DNA from: Gymnopus androsaceus JB14
Lineage: Eukaryota; Basidiomycota; Agaricomycetes; Agaricales; Omphalotaceae
Length of the DNA: 64,000 nucleotides
Direction of reading: 5' to 3'
Assembly: GCA_009733575.1 (NCBI GenBank)
Contig: ML769397.1
Location: 124,001-188,000, forward strand
The notes under the pieces are model-generated. The model did no database searches. It saw only the letters and a list, made by a program, of their open reading frames with translations, and was not told the DNA's origin. Positions 26,076 through 37,694 of this stretch are shown piece by piece. Each line of letters starts with the position of its first letter. The stretch's first letter is position 1. The position numbers and the translations under genes were made by a program.

Positions 26076-26333
26076 TAATTAAAGATAATCCTTTTTAAAT
26101 AGAGATTGTGGCAAGAAAAAGCGCCTAGGAGTAGCGAACTTGGATAAGCGTTGAACAAAGGAATAAAGAGAACCAGAAGAAAAAGGGGAGGGAGAAAGGA
26201 AGAGAGAAAGGAAGGAATGGGTATGGGCGGTTAGGAGGAAATCACAACGAGGATGATGGACGTCCCAAGTCGAAGCGGTCGGCGATAACTGACCTTGGGC
26301 GCACCCTTAAGTCAAGCACCGCATCAATATGTA
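26076..26333. other. Upstream region of membrane protein copy 1
   Basis: Purine-rich DNA (GGGAGGGAGAAAGGAAGAGAG near 26189) directly upstream of the start codon. No coding signal is seen. Confidence 0.4.
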
Positions 26334-26549
26334 TCAGCTTTCAACTGTCTGTAAATGCAATAGAAAACCACTCACCGCATTCTTGATCATTAGACTTGAA
26401 TTGACAAGTCCATTAAAACCCTGGTCTAGTTTCAGTTTCAGATAACCGAATCCAGGTCCTCCGAAGTCCGAAGGAGACTCAAAAGCTGCTAGGCTCCGAG
26501 AAGACCTTAGTCTTAAATGAGCGGGAGACGAGCGGGAGACGAGTGACAA
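26334..26549 (-). pseudogene. Relic of the second ectodomain of the same membrane-protein family
   Basis: On the minus strand the peptide contains GGPGFGYLKLKLDQGFNGLV followed by NSSLMI. It parallels RPGFGY..GEILFYMDGLVNSSHSI of copy 1 (24436-26075). No start, membrane helix or other domain remains. The match is short, so this call is tentative. Confidence 0.35.
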
Positions 26550-27479
26550 ATAATCATCTTTGTGAACGGCCCATGTAAAAGCAGGGTTGTGTAGTTGTTG
26601 GTATTCGATGCAAGATGATACCGTCGAGGACGGATCCCTATTAAAGTCGTTTATGAAATGAGGATAGTGGCAGGTACAGTATACGTGACGCTGCCTTTAA
26701 GGGCTTGTCTTCATTTTGAGATTCTTCCCGGTGAATATTTCTGGATAAAAATGGCATGATTACACGGAAGACTGTTCATGGCTCTATCATTTCCATAGAG
26801 AGTTCACGAGTGCAAAAAGAGAGAGATACGCTGCAATTGCAGGCATATATAAAAGATGGTGAAAGGAGAGGGTTTGCAATGTGCAAATAGAAACACAATT
26901 GCGCGTATAAAAGATATATGCTGGATGATAAAATCTTGCGTCCGAATACGCTGAAATCAACAAAGCCTGGGCGATTGAGGATGAACTGAAGCAGCCGAGA
27001 CCCAGAAAGAAAGAAAACAGCGTGAACAGGGTAAATTACGAAAGGAACATATGTTGGACTCTTGAGCGAGGTGAATCGTATAGGCAAGGGAAGACAAGAG
27101 AAGGGACATGGGGGCTTGGACGATGTAACCGTTGTGGAAGAGGATGTTGAGCCATAAAATGCATTAGGACAATCGGCGACGATACGGAATGAGGGATACG
27201 GTGTGAGGGTCTCGAAGAGAAAATGAAAACATAGGTCATGGTGCAATTTTGAGGTCATACGTGAACGAGTGGTTTAGAAAATTCGGGATGATCCAACGAC
27301 TCACCAAAACCTAGTATCCATAATAAGACGCATCGCGGGTATTCGTCGTAGAAAGCGTCATCTGCGTGGATTTTCATGTAACGCGTTCAAGAACATTGAA
27401 GAAGCTGAGACGTGTCAGATGGAGATGCACGAGTGAGTCAAGAAGGAATGACACCTATGTTGATACGCACTCCCATCTC
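26550..27479. other. Intergenic with one long unassigned minus-strand frame
   Basis: The minus frame 26776-27258 (160 codons) is open, but rich in Ser, Pro and Phe with no recognisable fold. It may be fortuitous. Confidence 0.3.
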
Positions 27480-27720
27480 TTCTGTCGCACTCATTATCAG
27501 AAACAGCCAACGCCAGTGGCGATTTCTTTTCCATTGTAGCGGTCTGTGCAACACTGGCCACTGCTCATGAAGATGCAGTTACAACTCATATCTAAAACAC
27601 TAGTACCTCGCATTCCGCATCAAACCAATTGTAGGCATCGCATCGCTCCATTCTGAAAACATGTTTACTGGGTAATCTTGTTACATATATTGGGAATTTC
27701 CTTTCCGTTCAGGTATGCCT
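27480..27720 (+). pseudogene. Deletion relic of the GH76-like gene
   Basis: The stretch around 27500-27535 (GCCAACGCCAGTGGCGATTT) matches the ASPSDDFFSII exon of the intact gene at 28925-28960. The stretch 27674-27717 (CATATATTGGGAATTTCCTT) matches that gene's TYIGSFLAVQ exon end at 30314-30351, including the CAGGT splice donor. The roughly 1.3 kb between these points is missing, so this is an internally deleted copy in direct orientation. Confidence 0.65.
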
Positions 27721-28634
27721 GTTTGGAGATCCTTTTCACGCAACTCTTTAATTTCTATGGATTTCATTGTAAATCTCAATACAACATAATCGATATCGCA
27801 CGACGCAGCTACCTGTGGAACAGTACGATGAAACAAGTCAATCGTCTTCAAGCGTTTGCCTTATTCGCCTGTAATGTGGCATAGGTCAATCCCGCCAGCG
27901 AAACCAACTGGAGCCGGGACTGGGACTGGGTACAAGCACTGCGCTCCCTAGTCCGTGCCTTCATCGAACGATGGAGTCAGACTCGGAATAGATGCTCTGC
28001 TATACCATTGTTCTGGTATGAGTATCTATTCCTGTGATTTAGACGCTCCAGGCATGAACGAACATCCAAACTCAAACTTTCTGTGGACATTCTCTCGCGC
28101 AGAGTTGTGCTCGATACTTTTATATGGTTACCTCCACTCACTCTCCTTGTCCTGATCCTGATATTAAACATGATCTTAAACTGAATTCTTGTGAAATTTT
28201 CTCTCCCAGAGTTCCCAGCTCACCTCTACTGATTTGGTTCCAATATTCGTCCACGTAGTCATCATGTCTCTAAATTTCCAAATTCACGCTCGAGTCAAGT
28301 TTTCACAACACGTCAGTCTGGGCCTGGTCTCTGCGGATGGTATCTACTACACTTATGCTGCTCCGCACTCGTAAGATTCTCATAGGTGTCCAGGACGTCC
28401 TTTGATTTGGATGCCCAGTGACTGATATTGCCACAATGTTCGTATCTATCAATCACATCACCTTTCGCGCATTGACGATCATTAAAGAATGAACGTACCT
28501 AAAACCACAGTGCACATGCATCGTAGACGTTCAACGACTTTTTTCCCTTCTTCTCGACCTTCATCTTTGGTTCTGCTGTTCTTTAGTTTTGTCACTTGCC
28601 GCATTCCTGCCAATTGAAGAAAACTTGAGACGGC
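27721..28634. other. Intergenic, upstream of the GH76-like gene
   Basis: No coding signal is recognised. It contains the presumed promoter of the gene starting at 28635. Confidence 0.4.
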
Positions 28635-31089
28635 ATGCGGCGCTTGATGCGCCTTTTCTACTTCATCCCAGCAATAGTGTTGATTAAGAGGACGATAGCT
28701 GATGGGTTTGTGGTACCGACAACTTGGGAGGTACGTTCAATGTTATTTGCAAATGTTGCAGATTCTAAAAGACAGCTTGTTCCACCTATAGGGCACAAAC
28801 ATAACTACGTCCACTGCCGACCGTCAATCTACGATTGAAGGTGCTATCCAGGAGGTGCTTGGCAATGAGACCAGTAATATAAAGTGCTCTGGTTTCGCTT
28901 TATCCCACACTCATTAGTTTGAAAATAGCCAGCCCCAGCGACGATTTCTTCTCCATTATAGCTATGTATGACTTCTACAGCAACACAACCTCATACCAAG
29001 AGCCGGTCACTACGTATTTCACCAACAATCCTTTTGAATCAAACGAGTTGTAGGTCATCCATCCATATATGCGCTATATTAACACTTACTGACATCTCAC
29101 CCAGTGTCTGTATCAGTTTTATATTGTGCTTTCCTTCCTACCTCTCACTATACCTATTCGGTTGAACAGTCTAATGGCGCAATGTATACCAAGCTTTCTC
29201 GCATTGCTTCTTCCATAAATTCTTATTCCAATTTCAGAAATCAAGGTATCACTGCAATGCGCGCATATCAAGTCTATCAGGACTCTACAATGCTTGATAT
29301 AGCAGTACAAGCTTGGGATTATGGCCGAAACCTCACAATTTCCGCCGCAGATGTTGAAGCAGGCTCAATACCGGTTAAGTCCTTTAGCATTACAAAGACT
29401 TGTTCAGGTGGTATGTATCTGATTACATCTTCCTGCGCCCCGAGATTTTAAAACATCCTTATTCATTTGGACGTAGTTAATCTGGTTGGTGGGACGTTCT
29501 ACGTATGCATCCAAAGGATTTGTTGTACAAGGACTTACAATGCTTCTCAGTCAACCGGTCTTACCGATACGACCATCTTTGGAGATTCCACAGCGTTTGT
29601 GCTACTTTATCTTTTGAAAGGCTCTTCGCCTCACGAATATTTTTTTTTTTCGCCAGATTTTTCTTCACGTGAGGCAGCGACCTGATTTTTGTACTTGGTG
29701 ATATGCACTGATCTTCTCGTTCAGACTCTCGGCGTACCTCTTCCAAGCAACATCCAACAACACTTATCTTGATGCTGTACAAGATTCTGGCTCTTTCATG
29801 GTGGACGTTATGAATATCACCAGTGCGGGAAACGGGTTAGCAGCAATATCAGCGAATGACAGTGCTTCCTGTGTCGATACTTTTGGACCGGGAGGATTTA
29901 AAATTGATCAAGCAGGTATACTTACCTATACACGCATAGAAAATCATGCTGTCGGCTAAGTAAAACTTTAGGGTTCTTCTTGGAAGGTTTAGCCATCTTG
30001 CCTGGTAATACTTCTGTCGGGAGGCAGGATATATCAGTTGATACATTGTGAGTACTTATTTGGAATGGTGTAGCGATCAAGCACTGATGCGTTCAACTTT
30101 GTTTTCAAGGCGTTCCACCCTTGTCAATATCACGCTTACAACGAATACTCTGTGTAATGCGGAAAATGGGATCATTAGTATGTTGCTTGAAAATTCATTA
30201 TCACATCCAAGTCTGATTTGTTTTCCTACAGATGTCGGAGGTGGTTTAGGTGACCAGGGCCTTACCCAAGGACTTGGAATGTTATATCATACCATAAGCG
30301 GACCTGCAGACCTTGTCACATATATTGGGAGTTTCCTCGCTGTTCAGGTAAGATTTCATTGTGATGATGGATACGTAGCTCAGCCACGTTCCAGTACAAC
30401 ACGATTGTTACTGCAGCCACTACTCCTAACAGTAACATCTATGCCGGTTCATGGATTGGACCACCAACTTTCAATTTAATCCAACAGACCAGCAACTCGC
30501 ACTATATGGCTTGGTCAGTGCCGCACAGCTCCCTGTTGTTAGTGCGCCCAATGCAACCACAAATGGAACAAACCCCGGCCCCAGTTCGAATGGAACAAAT
30601 CCCAATACAACTGGTAGCAACAATCATGCGACTCAGACAAGTCATATAGCGCCTATAGTAGGCGGAGTCCTTGGTGGACTTGCAATGCTGGCCATAATCG
30701 CTTTGTTAATATTATACACAACTCGGCGCCGACGACGAAATGCTCAGATGCAGGAAACGGAACTAAACTTGGATATTGACGCGTTCTATATGACCGAGAA
30801 TGAGTCTACTCGCCCTCAGGTTCCAAGCACTATTCACCAGAGTGTTCTTACATTGTCTACCACGACTTTGAACGCGAATACTGGGAGTGGTGCTGAGTAT
30901 GGTGGAAAGCACCAGCGAGAGTCTCGATTCACAGACCCAATCAGCGAGGACCCACCGAGCACAAATAGTAGTCCACTAGAGCAGATACCCATAACTGATA
31001 TACTGCAGTTGTTGCAGACAAGGATTCAGGAGGCGAGGCTAGAACAGGAAAGTGCGCCACCAGCGTATGAGGTGTCGGGAAGTCAATGA
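28635..31089 (+). CDS. GH76-like glycoside hydrolase family protein, membrane anchored
   Basis: Exon 1 gives a signal peptide, MRRLMRLFYFIPAIVLIKRT, then TTWE. After an intron come GTNITTSTADRQSTIEGAIQ, KIASPSDDFFSIIAMYDFYS, GITAMRAYQVYQDSTML, AVQAWDYGRNLTISAADVEA, GGTFY, AYLFQATSNNTYLDAVQDSG, DQGLTQGLGMLYHT and IYAGSWIGPPTFN, in the order of an alpha6/alpha6-barrel GH76-type fold. I do not see the Asp-Asp catalytic pair of true GH76 mannanases at the expected place, so activity is uncertain. The C-terminus has an NGTNP-rich linker, one helix (IVGGVLGGLAMLAIIALLIL), RRRRR and a tail ending PPAYEV. Extracellular display on the plasma membrane is inferred. Several introns are short (38-65 nt). 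Confidence 0.7.
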
Positions 31090-31281
31090 TCACCAATTAT
31101 TTATTTATACTAGCTAATCTTGTGTGTACCATATTGTCTGGTATCATCCTATTTTTTGCTCTTTCTCAGTGCTGGATTTGGCAAAGCTCGTTCGGATGAA
31201 TTGGAGAAGTTGCAGGAACGGGAGCAGGGGGAATAATATTTGGTGCTCCGGCACGAAAAAAAAAAAAAAAAAAACCAAAAA

Positions 31282-31701
31282 CTAAAAACTAAACTTACCA
31301 GTGACCACTAGCAGTAAGGTTCTGTATACCATCGCCCGCTCGGCGCTTGAGTACACTCCTGGTAGGTCCCGAATTGCCGTCTCCCGGTACTTTACGGTGA
31401 ATGGACGACCCTGGGGCCTGGATGCGTCGTAGTACCCGGATCCGAAACCACGCCGATCAATCTCTGGAGGCTGCAAAGAGCAAGGGCACTCTGAAAGGAC
31501 CATAGATGTCAAGTGATCAGAAAAATGGGTTGTGTGTCGCTCATAAGGCTGCAGCCCAAGACTCAAATATGTAAGCTTCAGAACTTGAAGACTGCCTTCG
31601 CCATAGAGTAGGTCAGCGCTTGGAGTACTCAAGTACGCTATTGGTACAGGGAAGTAGATCTTCTGGTTTAAAATACGCCATAATAGGAAGGAAATCATCA
31701 A
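31282..31701 (-). pseudogene. Duplicated 3' tail of the adjacent F-box gene
   Basis: The minus frame contains YGEGSLQVLKLTYLSLGLQP, then YERHTTHFSDHLTSM. It is closely related to YSEGSQFLLPKLTYLGLQPYEQ and YLSGDLKSM at the end of the gene just upstream (31769-33270). Only this C-terminal LRR-like part is present. A 20-nt A run lies beside it at 31257-31274. Confidence 0.6.
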
Positions 31702-31768
31702 AATCGCGACGTAAAATACGCTAGGATAAAGTTCGGGGATGGTTTCTAGGGGTCTCCAGGCTTCAGCA

Positions 31769-33270
31769 CTACTTGTCCGACCACCATCGTGAAAAGGCCA
31801 TAGATTTCAAGTCGCCGGAAAGATAGGTTGGGTATTGTTCGTAAGGCTGCAGCCCAAGATATGTGAGCTTCGGAAGAAGAAACTGACTGCCTTCACTGTA
31901 AGTTAATGCTTGAAGTAGAAGATTGACATCAACTCGAACCCTATGCAGCTGCAATGATTGGAGATCGGGGAAGATACCTATTGTCGCTGTCAAATGCTCC
32001 GTGAAGAGCTCTGCATCTTCCCAACTGAAGTCTTCCATTGTCAGAGATGACAGCGAAGTAGCAGAGCGCCGCTGAAAATCAGCGACAGCAAGAAAAACTT
32101 TGCGGATATCCCTGCCATATGGATTCCCATGCCCCCAAAAATTCAAGTGTTCGAGGAGAGGAAGGGTAAGACAATGCAAGAAGTCGTAATCATAATGGGC
32201 GATTCTCAGGGATTTCTGTTTCAACGCGGGCAACAATATGGTGATGCTGGTGTGATACATAGGAAGGTCGGCAATGTCGAGGTTGACAAGGCTTTTGAAT
32301 GCATGCAAACTGTCCACAAAGACAGGTGGATATATGCGAACACGAGTAGATGCAACCATTAATGTTTGCAATTGTTCTGCAGGAAACGCCAACACTTCCA
32401 ATCAATAGGGAGAGATCGAGGTCCCTCTAATTTGGACATTGTGTAGATGGGGTGCATCCAAGAGTGCCTCGATTTTGTTGGGTAAAAGGCGTCCATTAAC
32501 ATCATTTCCCTCGATCGAAAGAGTGATTTCTTCCAATCGAGAAAAGGAAGAGCGCGGTAGACAGAAAAGCACATGGTATAATCCCGAATATCCGGCTACA
32601 TCCAACGTTCGAATTCGGTGGCGAAGACTCAGGATCTGCTCCAGGAGCTGTGTTGATCTAAGGTAAGACTCCATGGATAAAGAAAGATACACATCCAATA
32701 GGAGTCCTCGACTCCGATGAGTCCACTCTTTGACCCACTCAACTGTGGTCGTGACAGGTTTGACGTTTGTATTATCATCCTCAAAGCAGAGCTTGGACCA
32801 AAGTCGAGGAGTTGCAAGAGCGACCTTCTCCAAGCAGCACACACACTGGAAAGATTGTTCGTGTATAAAACGATAGTATGCTTGGAATGGAAAATGCCAT
32901 CCTCAGGAAGACAGGCAAGCTCGAGGATTTCGGAAAGGATCTCCACCGGAATCCGACGGACAGGCGAGAGAATGTTTCGAAACGAAGCAAGCTCGACTAG
33001 TTTCATGTCTCTTTGACGCGTCAACTCCGAGATTTGAGCCTGAGTTTCACTTTCGGACATTCGACTTTCAAGGAAGGAGACTTCGTTTGGTTCCAGTGTT
33101 ATCTGCTCCTCGATATAAGCCTCGTGTGCCCGTTTGACCTCGCTCATTTGATTCTGGAGGCTTTCCACCTGGGTCTCCGTTTCGGATATTCGCTCTCGAA
33201 GGAATGATATATCGATTGGTTCAAGCCAGACTGGCTCTTCGATACGATCCTCGAGCAGATATTGCGACAT
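31769..33270 (-). CDS. F-box/LRR-like protein
   Basis: It begins MSQYLLEDRIEEPVW (33270), with a coiled coil containing two similar heptad blocks (ISETETQVESLQ and MSESETQAQISEL). The F-box follows as LSPVRRIPVEILSEILELAC and LSSVCAAWR, then TPRLWSKLCFED and irregular leucine-rich segments to FSRWWSDK. Such proteins recruit substrates to SCF ubiquitin ligases; this family is greatly expanded in mushrooms. One base seems missing near 32825-32830 (after CAAWR). An in-frame TGA stands at 32402-32404 between SISPY and LEVLAFPAEQL, with the same frame continuing on both sides. The gene may be a young pseudogene. Confidence 0.7.
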
Positions 33271-33390
33271 TCCTGAGAGAATAATAAATATAAGTTCTGA
33301 GCGATTTCTGAGTCTAGGAAAGAGGTACTTCAATGGATCTGGATCGAGCAGGTTTAGACAAAGAAAGGGCGGCACGTGCGGTGCGGTCAT

Positions 33391-33742
33391 TCTTTACGCC
33401 GCGGCTTCCAAGGTTCCACAGCGATACTTGAACTGGTCGACGAGAATTTGAGTGGTCTTTTCTGCGATATTTGCGGTAGAGATTGGCAGAGACAGTCGGC
33501 TGCGCATCTCCTGCCAGCTGTTTATAAGAGAGATCATGATGACTCGGATGAAGGTGCTGTAGTGTGATCTCTTCTTGGATGGACATGCCTCGGAGGGTTC
33601 CATAAAATTGTTGATGAAACGAGGACACTGGAGGATGCATGAACACTAACTTCATGAGCGTGTTTCAACTAGTACTGTGACACATATACATACATCTCAT
33701 TGGCATAGCCATGAAAAAAATAAAGTTATACCTCCCAATACA
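33391..33742. other. Intergenic, no gene recognised
   Basis: It lies between the F-box gene 5' end and the 3' end of membrane protein copy 2. No coding signal is seen. Confidence 0.4.
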
Positions 33743-34955
33743 TCATTCTTCAACCCCTTCAGCGTCGTAAGCAGGAGGTGACCGCTGGCCATCTTCCAGA
33801 TATAAAGTTGAACTAAGAAGCACATGTGATTCAGCACCAGTACCATGACTACCTAACCCCGCTTTCCTGGAATTACCGACGCCATCTGTTTGGGGTGAAC
33901 CCGAGTTCGTTGGCAAGTACGAAGTACCAGCTTGTTGAGGATCCTGCACGAACGGAGTCACAAGCAACTCTGGCCCGGGTTGGTGCATGTCAGTTCACTA
34001 CAGCCGTCGATAATAATTGGTCGGATTGCCTTTGAAGCGAGTCGTTTTCGTCGGAAGAAGAATAACAAGAACGCTAGAATTAAGACGACAGCGACGCCAC
34101 CAATAGCGATACCGGCTATAGCACCAGAAGATAGGGATCTTCTTATTTTGTGGTGGACGAACTAGTAGCAAAGCAATAAACATGAGTTCGCAGTAGGAAA
34201 AATCGATCACATACGGGATAACGAAGGTGTCGACAATAGCATAGTCAAGACTGAAAGCTGCGTCCCTGGACTAAGAACGTAAGAGTAAGGGAATGGCTAG
34301 AGTTGCTGAGGTTGTCCGTATAGAAGAGAATTTCCCCTGGACGGTACCCATATCCAGGCCTAGTTCCATTGAATGAGAAGATTTCACCATGAGCTGTGTA
34401 CGGTGCGCCGTTGTCTCATACTGCACCATAGACAATTATTCGGGTTCCCTGTTCGACATTATAAAGATTACTTGGATTTTGAAGGGCAATATATGGACCG
34501 TGAAATTTAAAGACGCTGTGGCAGTGTTGAAATCGCTGAAGCTTTGAAATTGAAGATGGACAGACGTTAGACGAGTTGGCAAAGGTGCTGATTGCAGTAA
34601 ACAATCTCACTGGACTATGCCATTGCTGAAATCCGGAAAGTTCGTATTGTCTGTGTTCCGGAATTAAGTGGGACTGTAGCCTACCAACTAACTGAACCCC
34701 AGTGCCCGTGAAGTTCAGAGTCGCTGTACACCCAGTGATAGGGCAAAATACGAAGGTGTCGTTGGATTATCTGATTGAAAATTGTACGTTATGCTCGCGC
34801 AAAGAGACAATAAAGGAAGCGCACTTGTCTGTAAGTGAATCACCATCATACCCACCCATAAACCCCATAAACCAAGTATTATTGTCCATTGGCGGCTGGT
34901 AGTCTATGAGTGGACTAAACACGTCGACGTTGATGCTCTCCTGCTGAACGTACAT
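33743..34955 (-). CDS. Single-pass membrane protein with beta-sandwich-like ectodomains, copy 2
   Basis: The start MYVQQESINVDVFSPLIDYQ (34955) aligns with copy 1 (24436-26075). It is followed by PPMDNNTW, SNDTFVF, TATLNFTGTGVQ and, nearer the C-terminus, FNGTRPGYGYRPGEILFYTD and HSLTLTFL. The membrane helix is IAGIAIGGVAVVLILAFLLF, followed by RRKR. The tail ends PPAYDAEGVEE. The block FSLDYAIVDTFVIP lies one base out of frame from the preceding HSLTLT block (about 34265), and the region between ectodomain and helix is poorly joined. It may be a damaged copy. Function is inferred to be surface sensing or adhesion. Confidence 0.6.
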
Positions 34956-35715
34956 TGCTAGGCGTAATCTGGGTAAGTGGCGGGTCTTCTGAGAACGACG
35001 GATTGTTAGGAAAAATAGAGGCGTTTGGTTGGAGCCAATCGCAAACCCTTGCAGCGAAAACAATACATTTATACAAGCTTTCAAGCTTATTGAGCCCCAG
35101 TTGAGCCCTGCACACGCCTTCCCGTATGTATATACGCGCGCGCGTCCTTGAACAATTCTTTAGCTGTCATCTAATACAGAGCCACGATCGAGTCAGCAGT
35201 CGGCTACGGTATCGAAAATCTTCGGACCTCTGAGCCTGAGCTCGACATGATATACTTGCAGCAGGTCCAACATTCGGTAATCACGTACGCAAATTCCTTA
35301 GTTAGGTTGGAAGTAGGAGAGGACGCTGGAGGACATGACTTCCAGCGCCTATCACTCCGAGCCGGGATCATCGTGGCGGGCCACGGCGCGTCTTCAGTTC
35401 CTTCAGCGCCTATCACTCGACCGAGAATTTGTCCAATGCGACGCGTTCTTCCACCCCCAACCATCCTCAACCCGTTCATTTTGCTTGAACACTTTGAAAA
35501 GAACTTGAAATTTCGAAAATCTGAAAACCTTCATGTTTCGAAATTATTCTTGGGTAAAGGTCCCGCTAAGCGACTCCAATGCCGTTGATATGCGGAGTGA
35601 GCTCCACAAAATTGTCTACCTCCGTCGCCACGAAGCAAACGCTTGGCGCTCAACTCTTTCCTCTCACTTCATCCTTCACTTCATCCTTCCTTTCCTTATT
35701 CCTCACACCGAACAA
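34956..35715. other. Intergenic, divergent promoter region
   Basis: It lies between the divergent membrane protein copy 2 and protease genes. It contains a small alternating purine-pyrimidine run (TATACGCGCGCGCG near 35132) and a repeated CAGCGCCTATCACTC at 35342 and 35403. No gene is recognised. Confidence 0.4.
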
Positions 35716-37340
35716 ATGTTCAACCAACGCTCTCTTATATCTCCCTTATTTCTCAGTTTTGCGCTGGTAGTATTTACTGCCTCTGCAACTCCTACGCCTG
35801 CTGTTCCCCGTTCAGAGCCAACCGCAGCCAACAACGCTGGGCTCGCTATTCCTCTTCGAAAACGTAGTGGGTTAGCCAACTCTAACGGTGTTTTCGATGC
35901 AGACAAGGCCAAATTGGATGTCGTATTCACGCACAATAAGCATCGCCAGAACATGCTTAATTACCTGAGCACTCAGGGATCTTTGTGGGAGGTAGGTTGA
36001 AAGGTTCTTCCTTGTGTGCTTCTTGCGTGACTGACGAATGTCCGTTTAGTAGGGAGCAGAGATCCAACCTCTTGCTACTCTTCCCGAAGATCTCATTCAA
36101 AAACTGAGTGGGATCCTCGAGATGAAGCGGCAGACGGTATCCTTGACAGACGAAGAAAACGATGAGCTATGGGACGGCCAAATTTCCATTGGCTCAAACT
36201 CTCAGAAATTTATCATAGATTATTGTTGATTCTTTTTGTATGTAGTGGCTCATCGGACCTATGGATTCCTTCGTCCGACTGCTCTAGCTCTACCTGTTCC
36301 TCAAAGAGCAAGTACGATTCTTCAGCCTCCTCAACGTCAGAGGCGCAATCCGGAACTTTTCAGATCCAATACGGTGACGGAACGACTGTTTCTGGTCCAA
36401 TCTTTGCAGATGATGGTGAGCATATTCATTGAAGGGACTTTCTTCCGCGTCATGCATGCTAAAGGCATTTCTCAGTGACCGTCGCTGGGATTTCTGTGAC
36501 TGGACAACATTTTGCCTCGGTGACCAATGATTCGATTTCGGGTCCATTTGACGGGTAAGGGAGGTCTTGTTTTTCCTCTCTGCTGTCGCTCAATGTCTGT
36601 TCTGTTTATAGCATCCTCGGGATGGCATATTCTTCCCTTTCCAACCTTCGATCCACGACCTTTTTCGAAACGGCCATCAACCAAAGTGCTGTCTCCAACA
36701 AACAGTTTAGCTTCTATCTCGCATCGAATGCGTCGGAACTCTACATGGGTGGCACGAATGACCAGTTATACACTGGTGACATTGAATACCATGCCGTCGA
36801 CACTAATCCCGGATACTGGAAGATCTCTGGATGGAAGTATTGGCATTGGTTCAAATACTAGCGTTATATCCGACATCACTACCATTGTTGACTCGGGCAC
36901 AACTGTTATTTATGGCCCCACTGCCGCTGTGAAGACCTTTTGGGAATCCGTCCCCAATTCAAAAGCGTTGGATTCTGACCCGGGATTCTACAGCTATCCT
37001 TGTAATCAAACACCAGAGGTATCGTTCAGCTGGGGTGGCCAGAGCTGGAATATCTCAGCAGCGACGTAAGTGTTTCTCTTCTTATAATGCACGCATGCTC
37101 ACGATGTCCTGTAGCTTTAGCTCTGGCTCTACAGACAGCACCAGTGAATACTGTGTCGGTGCTGTTGCTGGCCAGGACATTGGCTTTGGCCCGTCGACAT
37201 GGCTACTCGGTGATAGGTTAGCCTCTGCTTTTGTCATTTGGATCTGGCTAAATTGAACTCCTCTTAGCTTTATGAGAAACGTATACACTGTTTTCGACTT
37301 TGGATCTGATCAACTCGGATTCGCTCAACTTTCATCGTGA
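35716..37340 (+). CDS. Pepsin-like aspartic protease (family A1), possibly defective
   Basis: The signal peptide is MFNQRSLISPLFLSFALVVF, followed by a propeptide with a basic LRKR. The mature part has ISIGSNSQKFIID, GSSDLWIPSSDC, FQIQYGDGTTVSGP (flap Tyr), ILGMAYSSLSN and the second catalytic motif IVDSGTTVIYGP (about 36890), ending FMRNVYTVFDFGSDQLGFAQ. Secreted proteases of this type digest external protein. The first DTG is not intact: IIDY runs into TGTTGATTC.., and the acceptor before GGCTCATCG is only about 20 nt away, so the Asp-Thr codons and the intron donor seem deleted. A further one-base break lies at about 36828 (YWKIS to DGSIGIG). Confidence 0.85.
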
Positions 37341-37694
37341 TTTGGCGATTGCCGCTCGACGCAGCCTTGCCATACAGTCATTACAGATTCTCGTTGTATA
37401 TCTCCATGAGCGCGTTTGAGACGCGCTCATTTGCTATGTCGACCTCGGAATGCTTCTTGTTATCGCTTCATCTTACTCATACCACAGTGCTAGAACCAAG
37501 TATCTTACAACTCCATTGTATACGCAGATATATAACGATACCATCTACGTACTTGCATTTCGAACTTGCTTTCAATCTCAAACTTAATTTACATTTTCTT
37601 GCATTTTTCAAACTTTTAATGCGCGTGATGTCATCGATTCACGGTACCTTTTAAAAGCAAATGCGCCGCATTCGTCATCGTTCAACGTTCAACA
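37341..37694. other. Short intergenic region
   Basis: Protease 3' flank and presumed promoter of the small gene at 37695. Plus-strand frames here show no known motif. Confidence 0.4.

Noticed and set aside
26776..27258. 160-codon minus-strand frame as a real gene
   Set aside because: Composition is Ser/Pro/Phe-rich without domain or convincing promoter or splice context. It cannot be supported from sequence alone.
31257..31274. A run after GGCACG as the tail of a retroposed transcript
   Set aside because: No matching spliced gene copy precedes it on the plus strand and no target duplication is visible. Homopolymer runs of this size occur elsewhere here, for example the T run near 20054.
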